Source: Opitutia bacterium
GTDB taxonomy: Bacteria > Verrucomicrobiota > Verrucomicrobiia > Opitutales > Coraliomargaritaceae
NCBI GenBank assembly: GCA_029252625.1
Contig: JAQXBA010000008.1
Span: 1 to 34,487 of the forward strand
Length of the DNA: 34,487 nucleotides
Direction of reading: 5' to 3'
A model generated the notes under the pieces. That model ran no database searches and was not told the DNA's origin. It worked only from the letters and a program-made list of their open reading frames with translations. Position numbers and translations under genes: made by a program. Below, in pieces: positions 28,436 through 34,487 of the stretch; positions within the stretch are counted from its first letter, which is position 1, and each line of letters starts with the position of its first letter.

Positions 28436-28679
28436 GACTTAAATTTTGGGATTTTAGAGTTACTGGCAATGCTTATATATTAGTCTCTTTTTTAATATAT
28501 AAATCTCTTCTTCTTAATATATGTGTGGATGAGCTATAATAACTCAACAAGTAATTGTTCAGTAAGCTTTTAGAGGCTATTTTTGCTGTGAATACTGCGG
28601 TCAAGTGTTCGGTAAAAAGGTGAATGAATAGTTGATTTTATTTTTATTCCACACTGTTTTCACAGTTATCAACGAGTTA
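28436..28679. other. Candidate replication origin (oriC-like AT-rich region)
   Basis: An AT-rich gap between dnaN and pssA. It holds TCATCCACA (minus strand, 28524-28532), an 8/9 match to the DnaA box TTATCCACA, and 7/9 matches TATTCCACA (28645-28653) and TTATCAACG (28666-28674). A duplicated AT element, TCTCTT...TTAATATAT, occurs at 28484-28500 and 28504-28522 and could be an unwinding element. The plus strand switches from C-rich to G-rich genes around this region. No single box is a perfect match and dnaA is absent, so this is a hypothesis. The same region must also hold the dnaN promoter. Confidence 0.5.
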
Positions 28680-29546
28680 TTAACTAGATGATAAATTTAC
28701 TCCCTTTAAGTGCTTTTTAGCACGGTACAGGCGAAAAAAGTATCGAATTGGGCCAAACATGATGTAACCAAAGAAAAAGAATGCGAAGAAAAGTTCTTTA
28801 AAGACGAAGGCTATTCCTAGGCCAAAGATAAACAAAATAAAGGTCCGTATGCGCGTGCTAGTCTGCCAATCGATTTCTTTGAAGCTTGGATAGGGTATGT
28901 GACTGATCATCAAAAAGGCAACCGCTAGCATCAACGGTGGCATGAGTAGCTCAAAACCATGCATTTCATAGCCATATTTTTCGAAACTAGTATATACCAA
29001 TACTAGTGAAGCGACCATGGCAGCGGCAGCTGGCACTGGCAGACCAATGAAGTCCTTGGTGCCTTTTAAGCGCTCCGACGGCGTCAGCATTGGATGGGTC
29101 AATACATTGAAGCGCGCGAGTCGTACAGCGGCACACAGTAAATAAATAAAACCGATCAGTTGGCTAACTGGTAAGACGCCATCGTATTGCTCTGTTGGTT
29201 TAAGAATCAGAAAGATCATCATCATCGCAGGTGCGACGCCAAACGATATAACATCGGCGATGGAATCGAACTCGATGCCAAACAGTGATTCACGGCCACC
29301 CATACGCGCGACACGACCATCAAAAGCATCGCAAACGACACCAAAAAAGATAAACCACACAGCTTGGGTAAAATGACCATTAATGACTGCTGGATCAGTT
29401 GCGTAGTTCGCCTCAATGCAGCGCATAATGGCCAAAAAACCAAAAAAAAGGTTTCCAGCTGTCAGGCTATTGGGAAGCAAATAAATATGGCTGGCCTCAT
29501 CAGAATCAGAATATTGATGGGTGGGCGATTTTTCGGGATCTTTCAT
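28680..29546 (-). CDS. pssA: CDP-diacylglycerol-serine O-phosphatidyltransferase
   Basis: Makes phosphatidylserine from CDP-diacylglycerol and serine at the membrane, the precursor of phosphatidylethanolamine. The 288-residue protein has the exact CDP-alcohol phosphotransferase motif: D76-G77-x2-A80-R81-x8-G90-x3-D94-x3-D98, in DGRVAR and GIEFDSIAD. Seven or so transmembrane helices surround it. The DxG is preceded by NSLTAGNLFFGFLAI, typical of the bacterial PssA branch rather than PgsA. Length is normal for the longer membrane form. It starts 14 bp after the RelE-like gene on the same strand, so the two are likely cotranscribed. No psd gene is visible. Confidence 0.93.
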   Translation of the reverse strand: MKDPEKSPTHQYSDSDEASHIYLLPNSLTAGNLFFGFLAIMRCIEANYATDPAVINGHFTQAVWFIFFGVVCDAFDGRVARMGGRESLFGIEFDSIADVISFGVAPAMMMIFLILKPTEQYDGVLPVSQLIGFIYLLCAAVRLARFNVLTHPMLTPSERLKGTKDFIGLPVPAAAAMVASLVLVYTSFEKYGYEMHGFELLMPPLMLAVAFLMISHIPYPSFKEIDWQTSTRIRTFILFIFGLGIAFVFKELFFAFFFFGYIMFGPIRYFFRLYRAKKHLKGVNLSSS

Positions 29547-29560
29547 TGAGTCGCGGTTGA

Positions 29561-29929
29561 TTACTCGGATGCATCATGTTTATGGCGAATCGATTCTAAA
29601 TACTTCCAAAAAGAATCGTGCTGTTCGACCATAAACTCTTCTGAAACAGGCATTTTGAATCGAAAGATGAAATCTGAAAGGGTGTTTTTATGAAGGATGT
29701 AGTGGGCAAATAAACCATCTTTATCTTGTTCAAAATAAATGCGGAATTCGCCTGCTCTTACCCGGTAATAAGTTTTACCATTACGATTAAAGCTGCCGAG
29801 TTCATCATTGGGATGATCCAGCTGTTCTTGTGTTAAACTACTGACGACCTCGATGAGGAGCATCTGTGAGCGAGTCTCAAGCTGATTAAGCTCGTGCATG
29901 CTTTGTTCGCTAAAATTGACCTGAAACAT
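29561..29929 (-). CDS. RelE/ParE-superfamily protein without a partner antitoxin
   Basis: A 122-residue protein with the RelE fold pattern. An N-terminal helix pair (FSEQSMHELNQLETRSQMLLIEVVSSL) is followed by the NGKTYYRVRAGEFRIYFEQDKDGLFAHYILHKN strand set, which matches the yRvRvGdyRi-x-f consensus of the family. It has a longer C-terminal tail than classical toxins (MPVSEEFMVEQHDSFWKYLESIRHKHD). No antitoxin-like gene is adjacent: 14 bp downstream is pssA and upstream is the divergent OsmC gene. It is therefore either an orphan or a member used for another purpose. Confidence 0.75.
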   Translation of the reverse strand: MFQVNFSEQSMHELNQLETRSQMLLIEVVSSLTQEQLDHPNDELGSFNRNGKTYYRVRAGEFRIYFEQDKDGLFAHYILHKNTLSDFIFRFKMPVSEEFMVEQHDSFWKYLESIRHKHDASE

Positions 29930-30069
29930 AATAAAGTATTGGCAGCTGAGCGTTTGTAAAAGATCTGTAGGTTAGAATGGATCGGTCTCTGTGCAACCGC
30001 AGAATACATTTCATCCAGTCACCACGTAAAGTTGACCTCGGCGATGCGCGTGACCACTCTGTCCCAGAA

Positions 30070-30477
30070 ATGGTAAAAGTAAAAATTAATTATGAAGGTG
30101 GGCTACGTTGTCAACTAGAGCACGAGTTGTCAGGTAAGACGTTCAAAACGGATGCCCCTGTCGATAATAATGGTAAGGGAGAAAGCTTTTCGCCAACCGA
30201 TTTGTGTGCTTCGGCCCTAGGTGCCTGTATTGCGACAATTATTGGCATGCAGATGGAGGCGCTAGGTTTGGATTTAAACGGTATGCGAATTGAAGTGCAA
30301 AAAGAGATGACGGCCGATCTACCTCGGCGTATTGCCAAACTAATTACCGAAATTTGGCTACCGATTACGTTGAATGATGACCAAAAGTGGCATGTGGAAC
30401 TAGCTGCAAAGAATTGCCCAGTGCATCACAGTCTTAATATGGAAATTGATAAACCAATCATATTCCACTGGAAGTAG
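30070..30477 (+). CDS. OsmC-family peroxiredoxin-like protein
   Basis: A 135-residue OsmC/Ohr-superfamily protein. The two redox cysteines lie in SALGACIATIIGM and AAKNCPVHHSL, the classical spacing and context for thiol-dependent hydroperoxide reduction. KGESFSPTDLCASALGAC is the family signature. It may reduce organic peroxides with thiol donors; members of the YhfA/OsmC subgroup are less well characterised. The ATG at 30070 (MVKVKINYEGG) is chosen because the family begins directly with this strand; the in-frame ATG at 29977 would add an unrelated 31-residue stretch. ispH follows after 23 bp, so they are likely cotranscribed. Confidence 0.88.
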   Translation: MVKVKINYEGGLRCQLEHELSGKTFKTDAPVDNNGKGESFSPTDLCASALGACIATIIGMQMEALGLDLNGMRIEVQKEMTADLPRRIAKLITEIWLPITLNDDQKWHVELAAKNCPVHHSLNMEIDKPIIFHWK

Positions 30478-30500
30478 TTTATAGTTAATGACTTAAGTGT

Positions 30501-32255
30501 ATGGAAAACTCACTAGAATCACTTTCAATCTTACTCGTATTTGACCAGCGCAATCGGTTATTGGTCCGTATCAATTCAAAACAGTGTGTTGAACCGACAT
30601 ATACAAGTAAAGCGAGGGAAGTGTGTCGGTTTACAGAAGATTGTGTCGAACCGGTGACGGGTGTCGCTGGTAAAGCGTACTTATTAAGCCAGCACACGAC
30701 TGTGGACCAAGCATTGCTAATTTATTGCGCATTACAAAGTGATGTAGTCGTTGAAAACGGTCGTTATTACAGCCTAGATCAAATTCAAACAGAATCGGCA
30801 AATGGTCAGTTGAATATTTCGCCATTACTCGCTGAAGTTTTACTGAAAATTGAACCTGACTTGATCCGAATACCATATTTAGATTCGACCGAAACCGAAT
30901 ATATTTATCGATTTCGAACCGCGAAAGAACGAAATAGTGCGATCTATATAGATCAGCAATCAGAAGAATTATATCAAAGTAAGCTGTGCCGTGCAATCAA
31001 AGCAGCACGACGCACCAAGGAAAAAATTGCCGGAGAGCCGGCAGTGCTCGATTTTGGAGCGGTGACTTATGTGATCCCGAGCCATTTTGGCTTTTGTCTC
31101 GGTGTCCAAAACGCAATTGAGCGTGCCTACGAGACTGTCGCAGCCAATCCAACAAAACGAGTTTTTATGCTTAGTGAGTTGATTCATAATCCCTTTGTAA
31201 ATGAGGATTTATTAGCACGTGGAATTCGTTACCTACAGACTGACAAGGGTTTACCTATATGTGAGGATGGAAGTATCGCTTCAAGTTCAGCGAGCCCGAA
31301 TACACTTTGGAATCAGCTCACCTCGGAAGATGTTGTCATTATTCCTGCATTTGGCGCAACCAATGAGGATAAACTGCGTTTATTACGCCGTGGCTTAAGC
31401 ATTCGAGAAAATGACGCTACCTGTATGCTGGTTGAAAAAGTTTGGAAGGCCGCGCGACGTTATGCCAGGGAAGGTTACACAGTCATCATTCACGGAAAGT
31501 CGGAACACGAAGAAACCAAGGCTACTTTCTCGAATAGTTCTAGTCATGGGCCAGCTTTGATGATCCGTAATATGGAGCACGCTAGACTTTTGACTGAAGT
31601 GATTCAGGCACAAGGTGCTGAAAAAATACAACTGTTTGAAGACTCTTTTAAGGGCCTGCACTCGAAGGGCTTTGATCCAGCCAAAGATTTGCAGAAGTTA
31701 GCTGTAGTCAATCAAACCACCTTGCTTCGTAATGAAACGCTCACTATCATCGAATTTTTTAGAAAGTTCATGGTGCAGTGTTATGGGGAAGCGCAGGTGG
31801 CAGAACATTTATGGTCCAAAGGTAAGGGGGATACACTCTGCTATGCGACCCAGGTGAATCAAGATGCACTTCACAAAGCGGTTGAACAACCGATCGATGC
31901 AGCGCTGGTTGTGGGGGGTAAAAACAGCTCAAACACCTTTCAGCTCCACCGCGTGTGCGAGCAACGGTTTGGTGAAAATGCGCATTACATTCAGTCCGAA
32001 GCGAATATTCTGACATCGGATCAAATACGGCACTACGTCTTTCCATGCCCTTCAGTCCAGACATCCTCAGCCAAAGAAGTGGTTCGGCCTTTTCTTAATG
32101 CGATGCCTGAGCCTAAACGTATTTTACTAACAGGCGGTGCATCATGCCCAGACGGCTTGATTCAACAAGTGATCCATAAGATCAATAGCTTTTTTCCCCC
32201 GCGATCGATTCGATCGATCGAATCGATTCTTAAAGCGTTTGAGGTAGAGAGTTGA
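30501..32255 (+). CDS. ispH: 4-hydroxy-3-methylbut-2-enyl diphosphate reductase with a long N-terminal extension
   Basis: The last enzyme of the MEP isoprenoid pathway, making IPP and DMAPP with a [4Fe-4S] cluster. The core is residues ~185-584, about 400 residues, closest to the cyanobacterial/plant-type form: SHFGFCLGVQNAIERA (C199), IHNPFVNEDL (H229), IPAFGAT, NDATCMLVEKVW (C308), IHGKSEHEETKATF (H336, E338), NQTTLL (T406-T407), DTLCYATQVNQ (C447), GGKNSSNT (476-479). The three cluster cysteines are therefore C199, C308 and C447. Residues 1-184 form an extra domain with no family I recognise (typical IspH is about 310-410). The start ATG at 30501 is open immediately after OsmC. A 24-bp palindrome lies inside the 3' end. 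Confidence 0.93.
   Translation: MENSLESLSILLVFDQRNRLLVRINSKQCVEPTYTSKAREVCRFTEDCVEPVTGVAGKAYLLSQHTTVDQALLIYCALQSDVVVENGRYYSLDQIQTESANGQLNISPLLAEVLLKIEPDLIRIPYLDSTETEYIYRFRTAKERNSAIYIDQQSEELYQSKLCRAIKAARRTKEKIAGEPAVLDFGAVTYVIPSHFGFCLGVQNAIERAYETVAANPTKRVFMLSELIHNPFVNEDLLARGIRYLQTDKGLPICEDGSIASSSASPNTLWNQLTSEDVVIIPAFGATNEDKLRLLRRGLSIRENDATCMLVEKVWKAARRYAREGYTVIIHGKSEHEETKATFSNSSSHGPALMIRNMEHARLLTEVIQAQGAEKIQLFEDSFKGLHSKGFDPAKDLQKLAVVNQTTLLRNETLTIIEFFRKFMVQCYGEAQVAEHLWSKGKGDTLCYATQVNQDALHKAVEQPIDAALVVGGKNSSNTFQLHRVCEQRFGENAHYIQSEANILTSDQIRHYVFPCPSVQTSSAKEVVRPFLNAMPEPKRILLTGGASCPDGLIQQVIHKINSFFPPRSIRSIESILKAFEVES
32204..32227 (+). repeat. Perfect 24-bp palindrome inside ispH
   Basis: ATCGATTCGATC joins GATCGAATCGAT, each the reverse complement of the other, with no interruption. 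It encodes part of the IspH C-terminus, a repeated R-S-I segment (PPRSIRSIESIL). Confidence 0.8.
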
Positions 32256-32286
32256 TCAATACTAGGATCTGGTTAAGCTCTAAACT

Positions 32287-32580
32287 ATGTTGACAGTGAT
32301 TTCGGAGCTGGAAGGTAATCGTATTTCTCAAGTCGATTTTAAGATCGGTTCTGCGGTCAAACATAAATTATACCACTATTATGGTACGGTCATTGCATAT
32401 GACACACTCTGTGCCGCTGGGGATAAATGGTATTTAGCAAATACAACACAGCCAGGACGTGAGCAACCATGGTACCATGTTTTAGTGAACCAAAGTGGCT
32501 GTCTCACGACTTATGTGGCGCAATCCAATTTAGAACCCGATGTAGGTATACCAGCTGGCGATCACTTTCAAATTTCTTAG
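32287..32580 (+). CDS. hspQ: HspQ/YccV-like hemimethylated-DNA-binding-domain protein
   Basis: A 97-residue single-domain protein. VDFKIGSAVKHKLYHYYGTVIAYD is the YccV/HspQ core (f-x-v-G-x-V-x-H-k-x-x-x-x-x-G-V-I), followed by WYHVLVNQ and YVAQSNLEPD. In E. coli HspQ is a specificity-enhancing factor for Lon and was earlier described as binding hemimethylated origin DNA. It follows ispH after 31 bp, probably in the same transcription unit. The gene symbol is by similarity. Confidence 0.85.
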   Translation: MLTVISELEGNRISQVDFKIGSAVKHKLYHYYGTVIAYDTLCAAGDKWYLANTTQPGREQPWYHVLVNQSGCLTTYVAQSNLEPDVGIPAGDHFQIS

Positions 32581-32603
32581 CGGTACAACAAAGTGGTTAC
32601 GTT

Positions 32604-32624
32604 GCTCAGCAAAGATAACTGAGC
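32604..32624. terminator. Possible bidirectional terminator hairpin between hspQ and miaB
   Basis: GCTCAG (32604-32609) pairs with CTGAGC (32619-32624) around a 9-base loop in the convergent gap. No T-tract follows on either side, so it is weak evidence. Confidence 0.3.
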
Positions 32625-32635
32625 TATTAGCCCGC

Positions 32636-34030
32636 TTAAACGCCAACTGCAGTGAGCTCGTCTATTTCCGTATCCAGCCCTTCCAGCACAAGTTCACCAA
32701 ATAATGTGCTGGCTGTAACACGAGTGAAACGAACTGGCACGATTTGGCCAATCAGACGGGCGCTGGCTTTGACGATGACCACGCGATTTCCCGCGGTGCG
32801 ACCAACAAACATATTTTCGCCTTTTTTAGCAGGGCCTTCGAATAAAACATCCTCGTTTTTGCCAACGAGAGCTTCATTTCGGGCGAGTGAACTTGTTCTA
32901 AGGATTTCGAGGAGGATCTGATTGCGCTCTTCTTTTTGTTCCTTAGTGATGGGGTCACCGAGTGGTTCGGCTGTTGTGCCTGGACGCACACTGTATTTAA
33001 ATAAATAGGCCATATCGAAACCGATCTCTTCAAAATTTTGCCGTGTCAGCTCGAAGTCTTCATCAGTTTCACCAGGGAAGCCGACAATGATGTCCGTCGA
33101 AATATACATGTCTGGGCGCACTTTACGCAGCTCAGCGATAATGCTTTTGAACTTTTCGATGCTGTACGGGCGGCGCATCGCTTTGAGGATACGATTGCTC
33201 CCGCTTTGCATCGGAAAGTGGATATATTCGACCAGTTTCGGCAGACGCGCGTAGCAGTCGATCAAGTCCTGCTTGAAGCCGACTGGATGTGGGCTAGTGA
33301 AGCGAATGCGATCTATGCCTGCAATTTCATGGACACGTTCTAGTAATTGAACGAAGGGGCTTTTCTGGTCGACGAATGGAAATTCTCTAATTCCGTATTG
33401 GTTGACGATTTGGCCTAGAAGCGTTACTTCGCGGGTGCCGTTGGCAGCTAGCTGCTCAATCTCATCAATGATTTCGTCCATTGGTCGACCTCGTTCAGTA
33501 CCACGTGTTTTTGGCACGATGCAATACGAGCACTTCATGTTACAGCCCTGCATGATGCTGACAAAAGCTGTGACTTGCTGAGCCTCACTGGTGTGCGACT
33601 TAATCGTATTTTGCGAGTCTGCCTCTTCTTCAAGATCAACAATTGAGGCAGGACGTGGACCTTGACCCTGCATCGTTGCGATCATGTTAGTCAAATGCTC
33701 GGGGACGCGGTGGAATTTCTGGGTTCCAATAATGAGGTCTAGATCAGGCAAGCTATCCAGAAGCGCGCCACCACGATTTTGAGCCATACAGCCCATTACA
33801 CCGATGATGAAGTTGGGGTCTTTACGCTTACGTTTTGCAAGGTGGCCGGCTTTGCCAATTGCTTTTTGCTCGGCTTGATCGCGCACGCTGCAGGTATTCA
33901 GTAGAACGACGTCGGCTTCCTTTTCGTTATCGACCATGGCATAGCCCTTACCCCGAAGCATCGCAGCAACCGCTTCGGAATCTCGTTCATTCATTTGGCA
34001 CCCGTAGGTTTTAATATAGACCCGGTTCAT
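32636..34030 (-). CDS. miaB: tRNA-2-methylthio-N6-dimethylallyladenosine synthase
   Basis: Adds a methylthio group to i6A37 of tRNAs reading UNN codons; a radical-SAM enzyme with two iron-sulfur clusters. The 464-residue protein has the auxiliary-cluster cysteines C11 (YGCQMNE), C47 (LNTCSVR) and C81 (GCMAQ), and the radical-SAM CxxxCxxC at 163, 167 and 170 (MQGCNMKCSYC). A C-terminal TRAM domain follows (GKNEDVLFEGPAKKG...VGRTAGNRVVIVKA). The ATG at 34030 is chosen because it places the first cysteine at the family position; an upstream in-frame start at 34087 would add 19 unrelated residues. It is convergent with hspQ. Confidence 0.96.
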   Translation of the reverse strand: MNRVYIKTYGCQMNERDSEAVAAMLRGKGYAMVDNEKEADVVLLNTCSVRDQAEQKAIGKAGHLAKRKRKDPNFIIGVMGCMAQNRGGALLDSLPDLDLIIGTQKFHRVPEHLTNMIATMQGQGPRPASIVDLEEEADSQNTIKSHTSEAQQVTAFVSIMQGCNMKCSYCIVPKTRGTERGRPMDEIIDEIEQLAANGTREVTLLGQIVNQYGIREFPFVDQKSPFVQLLERVHEIAGIDRIRFTSPHPVGFKQDLIDCYARLPKLVEYIHFPMQSGSNRILKAMRRPYSIEKFKSIIAELRKVRPDMYISTDIIVGFPGETDEDFELTRQNFEEIGFDMAYLFKYSVRPGTTAEPLGDPITKEQKEERNQILLEILRTSSLARNEALVGKNEDVLFEGPAKKGENMFVGRTAGNRVVIVKASARLIGQIVPVRFTRVTASTLFGELVLEGLDTEIDELTAVGV

Positions 34031-34157
34031 GAGGAGTGCGGAGAATGTTGAGCTAGAGCTGATTGTAAACCTAGAATATGCACACAAGTGGAACTGGCTG
34101 ATTAGGAGGGTTGAAGAGTCGTTTAAAAAGTGCTGGAAATTTGACCTTTTTGCGGGT

Positions 34158-34173
34158 CGACTGACTTCAGTCG
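34158..34173. repeat. Short palindrome in the miaB upstream region
   Basis: CGACTGA (34158-34164) and TCAGTCG (34167-34173) form a palindrome with a CT centre. It may be a small dispersed repeat or an operator for the divergent miaB and GGCT genes. The rest of 34031-34305 shows no gene. Confidence 0.3.
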
Positions 34174-34305
34174 CATATCCAAATCATCCCTGAGCAACTC
34201 ATTCTGGTCAAAACAGTAAAACTAGCGTGGAATCAATCTATCAACACAGTTTAGGACAGATATTATTATCTGTGAGCGGGCGCTGAAGTGGCACTCGCAA
34301 AAGTT

Positions 34306-34487
34306 ATGCAAACTAGCACGCAAAAAGTCTTTGTATATGGCACACTCAAGCCTGGTGGGTTTTATTGGCCTCAGTTTTGTGAGGGTAAGGTTGGTTTGGC
34401 GATTCCAGCCAAGATCCGTGGTGAGCTTTACGATCTGCATGTAGGTTACCCTGGAGCTTTTTTAGGTGGCGACGAATGGGTGCAGGG
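34306..34487 (+). CDS. Gamma-glutamylcyclotransferase-like (GGCT/AIG2) protein, partial
   Basis: The frame begins MQTSTQKVFVYGTLKPGGFYWPQF and continues RGELYDLHVGYPGAFLGGDEWVQG, running off the right end after 60 residues. VFVYGTLKPG and GELYDLxxGYPG are the substrate-loop motifs of the GGCT fold (gamma-glutamylamine cyclotransferase and AIG2-like proteins), which release 5-oxoproline from gamma-glutamyl compounds. The ATG at 34306 is the nearest to the family start; a GTG 18 bp upstream is in frame and possible. It is divergent from miaB. Confidence 0.85.
   Translation, partial: MQTSTQKVFVYGTLKPGGFYWPQFCEGKVGLAIPAKIRGELYDLHVGYPGAFLGGDEWVQ

Overview
This window looks like the chromosome of a Verrucomicrobiota bacterium, most likely of the Opitutales/Puniceicoccaceae type. 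That placement is an inference from three things: almost no start codon has a Shine-Dalgarno sequence, the gene set is typical (a DUF6172 protein, a cyanobacterial/plant-type IspH, E1alpha/E1beta/E2 pyruvate dehydrogenase genes), and the intergenic regions are rich in repeats. Nearly all genes are intact and chromosomal. There is no phage, plasmid, CRISPR or integron.

Layout. 1-2557: valS (minus, C-terminus outside the window). 2752-4055: an atypical SDR oxidoreductase and a secreted chalcone-isomerase-like protein. 4175-7784: the pyruvate dehydrogenase genes pdhA, pdhB and pdhC, closed by a terminator. 7870-8250: a repeat-rich non-coding stretch holding a 71-bp imperfect palindrome, two copies of a 24-bp repeat and a possible structured leader. 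8251-11411: a YkoF-like protein, a GT2 glycosyltransferase, a GNAT protein, a TraB/GumN pseudogene remnant, a membrane protein and gmk. 11517-13746: a DUF4139 protein and a membrane protein (minus). 13879-17278: a BamE-like lipoprotein, nadC, birA and coaX. 17275-18425: a REP/RAYT locus. 18434-21216: prmC, prfA and a VanZ-like gene (minus). 21451-25614: a membrane protein, a DUF11 lipoprotein and gnd. 25805-29929: DUF6172, a membrane protein, dnaN, pssA and a RelE-like protein (minus). 30070-32580: OsmC, ispH and hspQ (plus). 32636-34030: miaB (minus). 34306-end: a partial gamma-glutamylcyclotransferase-like gene.

Three non-coding systems stand out. First, a HUH transposase-like RAYT gene sits inside an array of five ~80-bp paired palindromes. 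All five have the same orientation, and both arms of each begin with a GTAG foot; a diverged sixth copy lies near 21.3 kb. Second, degenerate tandem repeats with a strict 7-bp period but different unit sequences lie directly before pdhB, the 10246 membrane protein and coaX, and between prfA and prmC. Third, the AT-rich region upstream of dnaN carries DnaA-box-like sites and a duplicated AT element, and the strand composition of the window changes around it, so it is a candidate replication origin.

The genes are mostly housekeeping: translation (valS, prfA, prmC, miaB), central carbon (pdhABC, gnd), cofactors (nadC for NAD, birA for biotin attachment, coaX for CoA), nucleotide (gmk), lipid (pssA), isoprenoid (ispH) and replication (dnaN).
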